Shown here one piece after another: positions 39,670 through 53,424 of a stretch of 64,000 nt of DNA. The position numbers were made by a program, and so were the translations under genes. Location of the stretch: NCBI GenBank assembly GCA_037833965.1, contig AP031355.1:27305501-27369500 (forward strand), in the 5' to 3' direction. Every line of letters begins with the position of its first letter. Position 1 is the stretch's first letter. The DNA comes from Marchantia polymorpha subsp. ruderalis. Lineage: Eukaryota; Streptophyta; Marchantiopsida; Marchantiales; Marchantiaceae. The notes below the pieces were generated by a model. It ran no database searches. It saw only the letters and a list, made by a program, of their open reading frames with translations, and had not been told where the DNA came from.

Positions 39670-40614
39670 ATGCATATTCCTAGCTTGGATGGTGCAGGAG
39701 GGGAACCTCCTGCGGCTCTCGTGTTGGGGGCCGAACCGCCCACGAGCTTCGTGTGCAGGAGCGGCGTGCTGCTCTGGGGCCAATTGAACACCGTCATCCA
39801 GGGCGCTAATTCTCTCAAGCTCGACACCAGCGAGAAGCCTGCGGAAATTGGCTGCACCGGCAACATCGTTCAGCACGCATTTCGCTTCAAGGCTGCTGCC
39901 AAGAAGGGTCGCTGGAGGGTGGAGTCCGCGTACATGGGCGACAGGCGAATCGGCTTCGTGTGCTTCCATGAGGACGTTGATGGCGTGGACATCCTCAGGC
40001 GAGCGACGAACGTGGGAATTTCGAAGCACAACGACCACGAGGATTCCGAGATCGTGTATGTGAATGAGTACGACTGGTCGCTGCACCACGGCCCCAACGT
40101 GGAGCTCATTCTTCAAACCCTGGGGATCGATGAGAACGACAAATTCGCCAGAATGGTCGACGGCAAGGATTACTACAGCAATCTGGTGGCCACTCGGTTC
40201 ATGCTCCTGGACGAGCAAGGATTCCAGCCTCTGATCAGGGCTTTGAAGAATGGCGTCAAATTGCACCCGCGCAATTACCTGCTGGCCGAAACGCCGGCAG
40301 CTGGGACACTCGGGGATGTAGATTCCAACACCTTCGGAGTCCACTTGTCTCTTGGCGAGGACGAGGATGGCTGGGAGAGAGGCTGGATGGCTTTCAGCGG
40401 AGGGGTTCTCGTAGGATTCGTCTACGACGGCGACAACACTTGCTTGGATCTCGAGAGCACCACCCAACTCTCCCTGGGAAACACCATCGTCGAGGGAGAG
40501 CTGAGGCGGATAGAGGACGACGAGGACGACGACGAAGAAGAAGGTGCCGAGGCCATGGAGGAAGAAGACGACGACGGCTGCGAGGGAGCAGACAGCGACG
40601 ACGACAGCGACTGA
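39670..40614 (+). CDS. Unknown 314-aa protein with acidic C-terminal tail
   Basis: Single-exon gene of 945 nt. I do not recognise the family. Codon use is strongly coding-like, with G or C favoured in third positions. The first ~265 residues look globular and mixed alpha/beta, with many aromatic and acidic residues (for example YVNEYDWSLHHGPN near 138 and WERGWMAFSGG near 238). The last 40 are mostly Asp and Glu (DDEDDDEEEG, MEEEDDDG, DSDDDSD). Such tails occur in histone chaperones and other nuclear proteins that bind basic partners, but that role is only a guess. No signal peptide, membrane segment or catalytic signature is visible. ATG 39670 is the first in-frame ATG; the frame is open upstream to about 39547 without another ATG. 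A long antisense frame covers the gene but lacks a comparable promoter. Confidence 0.8.
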   Translation: MHIPSLDGAGGEPPAALVLGAEPPTSFVCRSGVLLWGQLNTVIQGANSLKLDTSEKPAEIGCTGNIVQHAFRFKAAAKKGRWRVESAYMGDRRIGFVCFHEDVDGVDILRRATNVGISKHNDHEDSEIVYVNEYDWSLHHGPNVELILQTLGIDENDKFARMVDGKDYYSNLVATRFMLLDEQGFQPLIRALKNGVKLHPRNYLLAETPAAGTLGDVDSNTFGVHLSLGEDEDGWERGWMAFSGGVLVGFVYDGDNTCLDLESTTQLSLGNTIVEGELRRIEDDEDDDEEEGAEAMEEEDDDGCEGADSDDDSD

Positions 40615-43600
40615 CCGAACAAATCCACCGACTGGTTTCCCCCTCCCCGCCCTTCCACAGGCACGAATCAACATCTTGCAAGTGGACGAGAGTGCGTGGG
40701 GTCGCTTCGAAAGGCCAGTGTGTCTCCTCCCACCTCTCTCGAGCACGACAGCGCGGGGTTCGGGGTTCAGGGTTCAGCTGCAAGCAAGTCTGAGCCAATT
40801 TTGTGGAACTAGCGATAGGCAAATTCTGGTGGAGAAATTTTGATCCTTAGAAGCAGCGACGAGCAACTTAAGTTGTCTTTGGTGCTACAGGAATTCGAGT
40901 ACTGTAGTTGCATCTACCGGTTTACATAGTCGTCATTCAGTCAGTCAGTCGTCAGTCAGGCAGGCCCATAGACGCAGCCATTTTGCTACTCTTGTTGAGT
41001 TTTTGATGAGCTTATCTTGTATATAACGGCATGTTCGGATTCTTATCCTCCACTTCTGTCCATTTCAAGCTCGTAATTTTCATTTCTGAATGTTATTCCC
41101 TTCTCTATTCAGTCTCCTCGCTTCTCAATCGCTCCCATTTTTGAACTAGAATGTGCGCTCCATCTACGGAAGAAACGGAATGCGGAATTGTTGTGAGAGA
41201 AGGTACTGTAATGTCCTCGTGATGAGAGAAGATGGAGGTTTGCTCCACCTTTGATGGGAGGAGTGAAGAGTGAGGAGGAACGGAATTCTCGGGGCGATGG
41301 AATGGAATAGTTGATGCAAGGGAGGCGGAGCTTGTTCATCATCGGCTGCATCGTGGGAACTGGGTGTCAGTTGTGCAGTAGCATGTGCTCTTGTGGACTA
41401 TGCTCGCCCCGCTCGCAGCACGCGCTTGCATGGTGTCCAAGTGTAGCCCTGAAGCGTCTGACATCTTGCACCACCGACTGCCCCGAAGACGAGGAGAGAC
41501 GCCCTTGTCGGGTCACCAGACTCGGCTGGGCTCGCGAGAATTTTACTGTTCTTGGAGGAGGAGTAGCTGTGAATCCGTTGTCGCGAGAGGACTTTCCATC
41601 TGTACCGGAGCTAAGCTAGAGCTGCAGCACCAGCACCAGCACGCGGGCCGGCTCGAGCTGCTGTTGTGGGATACCGCCAGCCTGCTTCGATCCATCTACT
41701 CTCCCCTCCCCTCCCCTCCCCTCTCCGCATATCAAGCTTTGAAAAGGCCACACCCCATGGAAATTATAGCCCTCGACGCGACTGATGATGAACTTCCCTT
41801 CGCGAGGTCACACGAGTTAGTCGCAGCAGTTACAGTACGTATAGGTCTCAATGATGATTTTCATTTTGTCTCGTCAGGAAGACGGGACGAGACGGGGGAT
41901 GGGGCAGGCGGGTGATGGTGGTGGTAGTAGTGGTGGTCGGGTGTGGGGTTTGGTGCTGTTTGTTTGTGCTTTGCTTTGCCGTGATCGAAAGTCTATGTCG
42001 CCGGGCTAGCAGATTGCTGCCACAGGGCCGTCTATACATTCTCTGACCTGATCTGCGGAGATGGCATCAGTTGCTAATTGATTCGAGCTTAGTCGATGAT
42101 AATGCTTAATTTCTCCTAAACCTGTCTTAGCGAGAGCATTGCAACCAAATACCAGTCGCAGACAGAAATTGGCCGGTGCATTATTTCAAGGCCTCTTGAA
42201 TTGTTTGATTATTCTTGTGTTGATGCCATTCTTGGCATACTGTCGGATAAGGCTGGTGATGCGGGCATGATGCGAACATCGCTCTTTAATGACTTCTTCG
42301 TCTCCGTGGAGTTGACGGTTGTCGCACGTAAACGCCATGCGCCCATTCTCACAGCGGACAGTAGCTCGAAACTAGCTCGAGACACATCATCCGCTCAACT
42401 CTCTGATGCAACGCCTTCGTGAAAACGCCAAGTCCACCGTCCAGCTTCAAACGTTTCGGGCCATGTTCGTTCCTGCTCGTGCCCCGCGGTCGTGGAGGAA
42501 GGACTTCGTGTACAGGGCTGGAACTTCGCATCTCCCCTGTCCATGTGGATTGATTGAATTCAACGTGAAGAACATTGTCCGCCTGCGCTTGAGGAAGAAC
42601 GTGGCTAATTCTAGCTTTCCAGCTGTAGCCAGCCAGCCAGCTAATAGTGTGGTGGTTATCTCGCTACAATGAACACGAGACCTTTGTAAACTACAAAGGC
42701 CTGCATCTCTTGAACAGAAAGTTCATTCGCATCGTGAATTCTTATCATCAGGCTCGGTAGCCTAATAATCCGGAATTACAGGACTTCATCCAGTTTCATT
42801 GGGAAGACTCCGAATTACTGCACTTCATCCTGTTTCATCGGGAAGACTCCATTGTGACGATCGATTACTGCAGCGGTTCGTATGTTGACATGTGAGCTTT
42901 TGGTCACTACTACACGAGAAGTCTTTTGAGGATGCTCCAAACCAGCAAGTATGACTGTGACCTTAGTTTTGAGATTGTGGGCTTTTCCAGACAATGACTC
43001 ATTTGTACACACGGCAGTCATTAATGTGCACCAAATTCAAGTGGAATTGCATTTTAAAGATATAGTCACATCTTCACAGCTCAGCTGTCCCAAGATGCAG
43101 CTATGAAAACCGGATCCGTCATAAGTTCATGGCCGATGGTCTGACGGGAGAACACTCGCACATCCTAATGATAACATTAAAGTAAAGCGCCAATCTAAGG
43201 AACAAATTAATGTTGCGCTTAGCACACTGTGCAGCTCATTAATTACAGATGCCCCGGGAAATCACTTGATCGTCTGAGCTACTCTCGAGGTACAGTCGTA
43301 AAGCGAGGAACTGGACTTCAACTCTCAGCCCTTTCCGGAAGCTGGAACGAGAGGTGTACATCAGAACTCAGCACTCGAGTACGAGTAGTGATGGTTAAGA
43401 GTTCGGGGCAAGCATTCCTCCAATGGCTGAGAGTACCAAATTTGACCTACGAAGTCAAGTTCTGAACTTGGCTTCGGTGAACGGCCCATTGCCTTTTGGC
43501 AGAATGTCCACGTTCTGTCAACCGTTGCAGTACCAGGACACTCATGGACTCAGGCTTATTAATGTCACGTAGGTCTCACACTGACGTTCCTGTCGAACCA

Positions 43601-46600
43601 ACCTCAAGACTCGGCTTCTGTCCAGAAAGCTTGGGCTCAGAATGTTCAGGTTCTGTCAACACACGGTACCCTAGCAGCGGCTGTGTGCACAGAACACTGG
43701 TGCAGAATGTGCAGGTCCAGAACGTCCAGTTCAGACGTTTTCCCTCAGTCTAACCCAGTGATCCACTCGGTGTTCATTGATTGCATCAGATTGTTGTGAT
43801 GCTTATCTCTTGTCCAAATCTCAACAGTCAAGGATTCCAGATTATAATGAGGACTTCTTCAACAAAGACTTCAGGATTTCCAGCTGAGTATTTCGAGGCC
43901 TCTCGATACGCTTTCAGAGCCGCTACGCCCCTCATAAATGAAATGTCAATGTGATGCTCAGCCCACCGTGCACAATACTAGTCAACACTTCTGGCTTTAT
44001 TATTGGCCCGCTTCTGAGATGTCATTTATCAACATCAGTGGCCAAGCCACATCTAATGTGAGCACAGGCCATGAGAGCGCCAGCTGAGTCTGGTGAATCT
44101 AGCTCTCGACCTTTGAGTCTGCCCACGTCTCAATATCCTCAACTCTATTCGCAATGTGAGGACGACTTCCACGAAATTCCATTATGATTGAACAGGTCAT
44201 ACGGCATTCCGTGCTTAGAAGAGTGGTTTATCTTCGTTCGACAAACACGACCTTATGGAACCTTACAGACACAACCATTTCTTTCACTGACGCGTACTAT
44301 CCGTGTTGGGAAAAAATCAACAGTTTAAAGTTCTAAACACATTCTAAATACTATAAGATTGGTTGGTGTTCTCACTTACATGCAAAGTTAGAGGTACAAG
44401 TCGTGATGATTAGCAAATTGGAAAATCAGGTTGTTTCGTATGTACGCACGAGTAATATTCAAACTAATCAGTACGACCTATCCAGGAAAGACAACAGCAG
44501 GTGCGAGCGTCCCATCTGGAAAGTGGATTTGTTTGCAGAACCTAGAGTCAAACGCCTGAGCTGAAGTATGCAGCTGAATGCGTGCAGCTCCTCCAGTCCA
44601 AAGAAACGAGATACATAATTGTATTCAGATTTCAGTGACCCTCATTTTACATCAGTCCCAACACTTGCAATTGGGTGGACTAGATCATCAGGTCTGAAGG
44701 CAAAGACATGTACCAAAGACATACTTCAGAATCATACGGAGCCATATTTCAGTGCCAAGAAGTATATACACAACAGCAGGGCTCTTCATGCCCTGTCGGT
44801 GTACATCAATTCCGCTTCTCGAGCCAACCAGAAGAGTATTGTACATGCACAACCGACGCACACCTCGTGCTACACTCGAGATACCAGCTAACCATGTACG
44901 TCAACGCTTTCCAGGCTCTTGTGGAAGCAAAGCACTCACAGATAACGCCTTCTCAAATCTTCACCTCGATGAACAATTTTTCATTCATTCAATCCTGATC
45001 GGCTCCACGAACGAGGAATGATATCAGTTTAATCTACTCTCCACCCACATCCAATCCTAAATTAATCAATTCCACAAGCGACCGGTCAGCTTCGTCAAAA
45101 TTGAGAAACCTTTTCTTGAATGAACCATCCTACACTGTTCGGTTGATTCTTACCATGCAGGGCAAAGGTAGCTCATGAATGCATGCGCAGAAGCCAACGC
45201 TGGTGACAGTGTCTGTCTAGGGTCCATACGCGGCTCAGACAGGAACTGTTCCGGAGTTTCCAGTTGTGACATAGTTGACATGTCGATAATCCTCATATTT
45301 CTATATATGACTCAAGGCTCCCCACGTGTGCGATTCCAGCACTGTAGCTCCACACTTTCAGCTTTTTCGGGCAGATGTTTGTTGAGTGCCTGACTGAACA
45401 ACCCACCCCTCATCTACAAATCTAGACTTCAACAGTAAGTCTCGATGCAATGTGCATGAATGGTTAGGCTGGCTATTCGGACTGCTGAGGATCCGAGAAT
45501 GAGTGTGGGAGATAATGCTCCTCCCGAAAGGCAAGGAAGGCAAAACAGATAACAAACATGCGAGAGGAGTTTTTGGGCCTATCGAGTGAGTAGAAGATTT
45601 CCTTCGAGCTCACACAGTGCAGTGCAGTCAGGCTGCAGTCGCTGATTCAGCGTTTTGGCCGATGGAAAACGAACCAAATTGCCTGTGCAAACACCACAGC
45701 TGTGATTCGCTGCGCCACAGATTCATTCGTCGTCTATTCATTCATTTCTCACTTGTCTTGGGAAGCGAAACGAACCCGAGATTAGACTCAGACTCCGTTG
45801 AGCAGGAAATGATACTCCCGAGAGTTTATTGCTCGGACAGACAGTGTTGGAAAAGGAGCCGAGCCGATGTTCTTTACTAACTTACTCACTGACCGAAGAT
45901 GATCATGAAATCAGAGAGGAGCAGGCAGGAACAAATCGTCATAATCTTTGGTCAAAGGACAGACAAAGAAAGGTGGTGAATCTCGATGAGCGGGAAACGA
46001 AAACATGCCAAGCAGCCGGCCGGCCAGCCCACTGCGAATCAGCTCACTCGTCTTCAACTCTTCACAGCTCCGAGTCACGAGAGTTTGGCTCCCAACATAC
46101 CCCACACTGAACCTTCCTTCTCATTCCATATCCACCCCTTCTTTCGTACCTACGATCCTTCTACGTCGAGCACCCGACATGGACTACTCCATTCGATTCC
46201 AGTCCATCCCATACCTCGATCCGTATTCGATACAGTACCGCATACTTCAACAACTCACTCCACCCATTCTTCCCTTCCATCATCAGTCAATCCCTTCATT
46301 CACCTCGTTGCGCCTTGGTTTCGAGCTCGTGCACTGCACTGTATCCCAGCTTCACATGGCGACAAATCATCCGGGGGCTAGCTAGCTAGCTAACACAGCA
46401 CTCACAGGCTCCTCCTCCTCCTCGTCCGCCTCTAAGTCTGAAGCTCACCTGCCCGGTTCAGATTGCAGTAACAACTAGCCCAGTGACTCCAGTCCACAGC
46501 GCGTCTCCGCTGCAGCGCATACTGCTATACTCGTCGTCATCGAGTCCTCAACAACCTGAATCGAGGTCGTACTCGACGATCAAGGTGGTTCGAGGTCGAG

Positions 46601-46900
46601 CCAACAACTCCGAGCGCAGCACCTGATTTGACTGCTAAAATTGACTGGACGAGACTTGACTTGACGTGCTTGAATGGAGCGACTTAAATTAGTCTTGCAT
46701 GCTCCAACCGTAGCTTCACTCCAGACAGCCAGCCAGCATTTCTCTCTCCCTCCCTCCGCCTACGTCCATCATCACCATCACCTCGACGATCATTTGCGGC
46801 AGGCTCGCAGCTCCGGCTCATTAAAGCCTCGTACCTATTAACGCAAGGCTCCTTTATACGCCGCAATACGTCCTCCTCATCCTTCTCCGGGCCGTCCGTC
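40615..46900. other. Long region without a supportable gene
   Basis: Begins with the 3' UTR of the acidic-protein gene. It has mixed composition and many short simple repeats: CCCCT units near 41700-41725, CAGCACCAGCAC near 41625, and GCTAGCTAGCTAGC near 46376. A 29-bp direct repeat lies at 42783 and 42822. Around 43500-43740 the phrase CAGAATGT-CAGGTTC recurs in diverged form. Open frames up to 176 codons occur but show no domain or splice partners. A noncoding RNA gene cannot be excluded. Confidence 0.55.
42783..42850. repeat. Direct repeat of 29 bp, period 39
   Basis: ACTTCATCC-GTTTCAT-GGGAAGACTCC occurs at 42783-42811 and again at 42822-42850 with two substitutions. A small local duplication. 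Confidence 0.85.
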
Positions 46901-49900
46901 TGTCGTCTACTGCGACGGACATCCCCTCACCGCCGTCGCCGTCGCCGTCGCCTTCTCCTTCTCATCCGCATGTCTATTCCACCCTCCGAATCTCGTCTTC
47001 ATCTGACTGACGACGACGACGACTGACGGTCCACGCTCGAGTTTGTCGTGCACTGTAGACGGGCGGGCACGTGTCCGTATCTGTGACCGGTAATCGACCG
47101 AACTGGGCCCGATCCCGGGCGCCGTTCCAGCGGCTGTGAATGAAAGATTGGGACCCGTATTAGGATCTTAATCCGCCCATATACATACTGCAGGTCGTCG
47201 GTACTAATTAATCCGGATCAGGCCAGTAATCCGCCAAAAGACCGGTCAATACGAGATCCACTGAACAGTTTCGAACATAATTATTATTTTTGTGCAGCTA
47301 CTTAAGTGCAGCTTTGGTAGACGGAAGTCTCATGAACCTGGGAGGTGATTATGTGTACGACCCGCACCTCTTCAAACTCGTCGTATCAAAGTGAACAACC
47401 TTTGTGGTGAGTCAATCCGCCGAACTCGTAGAATGCATGGATATACTTGTATCAGAATTAACTGATGGGCTGGAATCGATCGTACAACTTGGGAGTTTGC
47501 TCTGGTGATATACGAATGAAATACAAGAGCGAACTTAAATTCTGATGTTGACTTTTATTGTGTGTTTGAGCGGGAGTACAATGGGCTAGATGCAAGTATG
47601 AGATTCCTGTATGTGGTTTGAGATTCCTTTTCTGTTTATTATGGGTGCTAGACCTTCCACGCCTGCGCCATGTGTACGACTCCGATTGTTTCCCCACCTC
47701 ACGCACACCTCTGCTGGAGTAGACTGGTTAACACTGTGTTATGGACATTATGCATGCCACTGGGCGCTGCATTAAAGGGCTCGACGAATCTAATCATGCT
47801 TTGCTACCCCCACATGATCAAGTGCTAATCCCCAACACATACTAAGTACACCGAGTGCCAAAAGTTGCGGAGGAGGAATGTAGCTTGCGATCTACATAAT
47901 CTCCTCCATTATGTCCCTGGTCCCCTTGAAACTACTACACAAGATTACGGATCAGGTACCGTAACTGTACACATCCAATCGGATAAGAAAGCGAGGCATG
48001 ATCAATATGATTAGACCAACTCCGGAAACTAATCATCAAAAGGAGTATTGGCTTACATTCAACCCATAGATAGGTGGTACATACTGAGACTCGGGTCCAC
48101 TCCTCCCCTCTCCTCTCCGCACGACCACGCCATCTCGAACCTTTCTTCCCCGATAGGCATCTTGGTCTACCATCTGTAAAAGCACACGGCAAAATGACAT
48201 GAGGGATGGGAAAAGCTCGATAGGATGGAGTCATGATCATCTCAAAGCTTCGAACCAAATGGTCCAATCTCCATCAAAAGCAGAGTGGGGGGAGCAAGAC
48301 AAGTGACTCGTACTGGGAGGCGCAGAAAGGATTCAAGTTAAAGGCTTGTCGCTGGGAATTGCCCTTTGTGGGTCCACAGGACTGGTCGTAGCACTACCTG
48401 AAGAACTACTTCGATCTGCTGTATTTATGTTGTCGTGCAAGGTCCAGATTTGGAGAAATTCAGATCCTAATCCGGATGATTAGTCTAAAAAGCAAACCGT
48501 GGTCTAGTGAGTGAATAGTAGTGGTACTGCACATCGGATCTTAAGACAGCCTTCTGATATATCCAGATCTGCTTATGATGCAAATCGGTACTTAATCTTC
48601 TGCTTATGGAAAGTGCTTAGTCTTGAGTGTAGCGTACGAGGGGATACCTGCCCTGCCCTACTGTGCCGGGAAGCCAAAGGGCCCACACGAAGATCAACTA
48701 TAATGAAAAGCATAATGAAGGTCCAATTGGTGGAGGCGTGTGCAATTTATGGAAGTAGGGCCCAAAACCCTTCGACAGGTAACCCCAGAGCAGATCCAAC
48801 AGGATCTACGACAAGCGCAGGGACGAGAATTATGTCACCTTTATAGACGTTCCCAAAGTGAATGACTGCTATTTATTATGGACTTGATTTGTGGGCTACT
48901 TTCCGTCTCGCTGCTCTTCCTTCTCCATCGTCCCTACGAGTCGTTGGTACAGGGCGCCCTTTGTGTCACGGACTAGCCCGTAATTGGGTGCGAATCTTTC
49001 GCGGAATATATCATTCCGTTCAAGTTGCTTGGCCTCGCTTGTAGCTTCTTCCTAACTTTCTGGATCGGCGAACTTCATACCGTAATATATGGCTCATCAC
49101 AAATATGACCACAATTTTAATTTACTTGAATTGCTTACAATGCATGTTTTACTCGAGCGACAATATTTGTTTTGACGAACCTGAACTCATCCTCCTCTCA
49201 GAAATGACTTCACACATGTAGTTTCAGGATAAACAAAGTTTCCAGCAAACATCTAGTTTAGAAAATATAAGTTCAAAAGTAATTCATGCAACATTTAATT
49301 CCAGGGCATTTGATCCACTGTTTTGCGGAGGAGATTTTCTCATTCGATCAACGAATATCCTCAGTTTTGAGATCAAATAAAAGGTAGGAGAATGTTTCCG
49401 TTGATATCCAAATACAACAGATCATCGGATCCAACAAAATGAGGAGGATATTATTCAAAGAAAGTTAGTTTGATTTGTAGTTACAGAGCACGAAATTCAT
49501 TCCATATTTGCCAAATGTTGACTTTCGAGATGTTGTGATTCCAACTCTAATCGATATAGAACCTTGAAGTATTTTGTGGTTCTAGTTGGCATTTCGGGAC
49601 TTTTTTTCACTGCCCATACTTGGCAAAAGCTACACAAAACTTCCGTAACAACACCACATGTGAAGATCTTCAGCCTATAATCAAGTTAATTAGAGACATT
49701 AAATAATGTTTTGCGTTTCTTTGACGACATTTCATCAACATCAACAACGGACAAGAAAGAATACAAACTTTTTAATAATGAACAATAGCAAAAGGAGATT
49801 TGGACTTCCAATTATATTTATGTCATCACTCAAAGATTATTTATGACAAGTATGGCACAAGCATCCCCAAATACTATATTTGAAGAGGCTTGCTCATAAC

Positions 49901-52379
49901 AAATTATCTCATAAATCTACGAGAAACAAGGTATATAGCGAAACATATGTGAACCCCACTTCATATTTATATTTTTTCTTTTTTATGTGGAATACTTCAA
50001 AAACTATACATGGATGAAATCAATGGGGATTAATAATCAAAAATATTAAAATAAGAAAATTGTACTATACCACAGTCATATGTCTTAGATAGTTTGAATT
50101 TATTGAATATATAATAAAATTTAAGGAAATTGATATATAAACTATTCAAGCATAAGTCAAATCATCCTCTAGCTCTTTGTTTAAAGTAAAGAATTGGATG
50201 CATGTTAATTCAAATAATCAATATCATATCATAAAATGATTTGTCACAGTTAACATTGAGTATTACATTGGTATATTTTACTAATCTGTACAATTTGGAT
50301 TACATCATTTCATAAAACGTTAAACTTAGACGACAAATATGTCATTTTAATTCTTAGATCTAAGTATTTCAATTCTATCATAAATCTCCATTCTTTAAAT
50401 GAAAAATAAATAAAAATTTTATCTAAGAAATTGATTTTTGTTGATATTGCAAAACAATACATATGAAAGGGAATCAATTTTTCCAAAGCAAATCTGAATA
50501 TGTTTTGATTTTATAGAGTCTTCTTAATGCAAGTGATTTATACTTTCATTTCAAAATGAGAGTAAAGATGGAAAGGTGATGATAATAAGATATTTCTCTC
50601 TTATCATCATACACATATGTCTTCTAACATGAGTCACATGCACATATAACTCATCAACTATAGTACGTAAATAAATTTTTGATATGTGTATAATGAATAA
50701 ATTTTTATGCATCTTTATTACTTACATGTCAATGTGGTACAACAGTCAATGAAGGCACATGGAAATATCAGTCATGTAGAAACAGTAGTCGGTGAGAATG
50801 ATATGATCCAAAGGAGAAATTACACTCCTAGAGAAATCCAAAATTTCAAGAGCAGAACTTTAACTTACGACACCATACACAAATACAGTCAAAGCAGAAT
50901 TTATGAATCAAAGCTCATCAACCACATTTTGCGTTGATGCAAGAAGAATTGTAACGCTTTGAATCAAGCAGAGATATTGAAGAATGAATGCAATTACGAG
51001 ATACAAAGAGAAAAGCCAAAGAAATTTTGAAGTCTCGGATACCTTCCAAGTTTAGAACATTAGATCAAATAAGATAGTGTAACATCACATCTGTTAACTA
51101 AGTTCTCTTGCTTGAACAAATTTCTAAGATTCTATGATGGGCTATTTTCATGTTCTTGCTATAGGATTTGACACATCCTTGATCTGATGAAGTGCTTCAT
51201 CAAACCCATTAAACATTCATGTTTGTCATGCCACACCATGAGTTATAAACTTTGACCGTTAAGCTTCATATCCCTCTCCTTACACAATTTATATGAATTG
51301 CTTAAGAAGTGAGGTCTTTGATTGATAACAGGATATCATTTCAAAAAAAACATGCTCGCTCGGTCTCCACAGCAAGATTGGACGCTGCGATGTCGACAGT
51401 GCAAGCTTACGCATTGAGTCATGATTACACCACAGTCATCAAGCGCAAACTTAAGATTGGTAACAAGAAAGATGGAACTATCAAGACATTCGACTTTGTG
51501 TGTTAGCACTAGAACAAACCTGTTGTCCATGAAGGCCTCGCCAAGATAACATACCCAACCTTACGACTAGCTGTGAATAGGGTGAGGGATAATAAGCTTA
51601 TATTAAGCTATACATCAGCACAAAGTCTTCATGCGTTATTAGCCTAGTATTATGTACATGTTATATCTTGTAAATTTGTCACCTTAGTCTATATTTATTT
51701 TAGAAATATAGATTTCTTAGCATTTGGATCTCTAATTCTTGTTACACAACAAGAAATATTTGAAAGCTTATTGATTTAAGTCTTCACTGTAAAAATTTAT
51801 TATATCAATCTTATCATGAAAATTAAATCATCAATTATGAAGAAATTAAATCATCAATTTGAAAATGAAATAAAAAAAACAAAAGATTCATTTAATTACA
51901 ACATATGTTTTATTACTTTGCATCTTGGAAATAATTTTTGCCTTGTGGATTAAAAAAACCTTACGTTTATATGTAAAATGAATATAAATATATCAGAATT
52001 AGATAAAATAATCTTTATTGATATTAAAATTTTCATTATGATACATGAAAAATTTATGATAAAGCTTCAAGATATTAAAATTTTAAGCTTTAATTAAAAT
52101 TTTAAAATTAGTAATCATATGGAAACAAAAAAAATATTATTAAAGATTTTACTTCATTTCAATTTTAATTCAAGATACATTAGAATTTTATGCCAAGTAG
52201 GGTATTTTCATAAAATCATAGATGTAAAATATTATAAAATCTAATTTAGATTCATTAAAAACAATATTTTTCAAATTATACTATTAAAAGAATTCTAAAT
52301 TTTGTATAAGAAATTAAAAATTATTTTATTTTCAATTATAATAACTGAATCACATTACAATTAATAATTAATTTATTCA
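46901..52379. other. Intergenic DNA, CpG-rich at first and AT-rich after 49 kb
   Basis: The first 200 bp has CCGTCG-type hexamer repeats and GACGACGACGAC runs that look like promoter or leader DNA, but no coding region follows. From about 49.05 kb it is AT-rich up to the retroelement. Open frames at 48511-48846 and 51309-51506 have no recognisable features. Confidence 0.55.
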
Positions 52380-53016
52380 TGTTAAGGTTAACTCCGGTTA
52401 AGGAGTAACCTCAGGTTATAGCTATTTACAGCTAGGTGTGTCGGTGGCTTTGGGTATAAATATATCTCCAAGGCTTCTACTCAGGATTCATTCAGTTTTC
52501 AATAAAGCTTCTTGTGTGTTTCAGCCATGGACGTAGTTCCTAAGAATAAACCACGCTATATGAATGTGTCGTGTGTTTCTACTTGGCTTGAATGATTCCT
52601 CGTTTTACATTTAAGAATTGGTATCAAAGCTAGGTTATGATTCGGAGTTGGAACTAGGTTTTGATTAAGTGTATCCTCCACGTATAGGAAAACATTTTGC
52701 TATACTTTTCTACAAGTTTCTTCATAGAAGAAGTTTTCTTCTTTTTTTCAGTTTTCAATTTTTTGAATCATGTCGACAATTTTTTTTCAGTTATCAATTT
52801 TCTTAACCTTGTCAACAGTTTGTGTAGTCCCAGAAGTTTACTTAAAATTTTAGTTGTCTAAATCTTGTCGAAAGTTTGTGTAGTCTCAATATCTTGAGTT
52901 TTTTCAGAACTCTTTGGTTTTCCTTTTCTTTCAGTCTTCAAATTGTGACAATTTTTTGCAGTATCAGAAGTAGATTTCAGTTTTTCCATATTGCTAATTC
53001 TCAATTTGTGGTTGAG
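52380..53016 (+). mobile_element. Outer LTR-element remnant, 5' part with primer-binding site
   Basis: From TGTTAAGGTTAACTCC (about 52380) the sequence has LTR features: a TATAAATATA box at about 52456, CAATAAAGC at about 52500, and an end region GTTTTACATTTAAGAA. It is followed at 52620 by TGGTATCAAAGC, close to the TGGTATCAGAGC primer-binding site complementary to initiator tRNA-Met. The LTR end is recognisable again at about 57418-57475. The internal DNA to 53016 is T-rich and non-coding, and the element is interrupted by the inverted-LTR element. Confidence 0.55.
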
Positions 53017-53424
53017 TGTAATTATCTTTAGTAAGTTAAAACTCAAGTAGAGGTTACTCTAAATATTGATATAGATACATTAGCGTGCACTAGTCATAGC
53101 TACCACGTAAGCGATTCGCGCATTTGGTAGGTAGAGAGTGGATGTGTTAGTTGACAATGTCACGTTAGCAATCTTTGTGCTTGTAGGTAAGGATTGAGTT
53201 TGTTAGTTGGGAGCGTCACGTCAACGATCCGTGTGCTTGTTAGGATTATCCGCCACGTCATTCATACACTAGTAGTGGGATGGATGGTGGGGATAATATC
53301 TTATCTCCTTGTACTTTTTTGGGAGAGCTATATAAGGGAAAATAGAACCATTGTTGGTATCTCTCATCTTCGGAGTTTACGTTTCTATCTTCGAGTGAAC
53401 TTCTCTCTAAACCCTAGTGTTACA
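53017..53424 (+). repeat. 408-bp LTR, forward copy
   Basis: Begins TGTAAT and ends GTTACA, the usual TG...CA form. It contains a TATATAAG box at about 53328 and is followed directly by ATGGTATAAAAGC (53425-53437), a primer-binding-site-like sequence. An almost identical copy lies at 56985-57392 in reverse orientation. Confidence 0.85.

Noticed and set aside
39412..40746. 444-codon open frame on the minus strand, the longest in the window
   Set aside because: It is antisense to the 314-aa gene. The sense strand has the coding-like codon pattern and promoter motifs, and the GC-rich sense gene leaves few stops on the opposite strand. The antisense product is a low-complexity mix with no domain.
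41385..46385. Open frames of up to 176 codons
   Set aside because: No recognisable motif, no consistent splice signals, and equally long frames exist in antisense.
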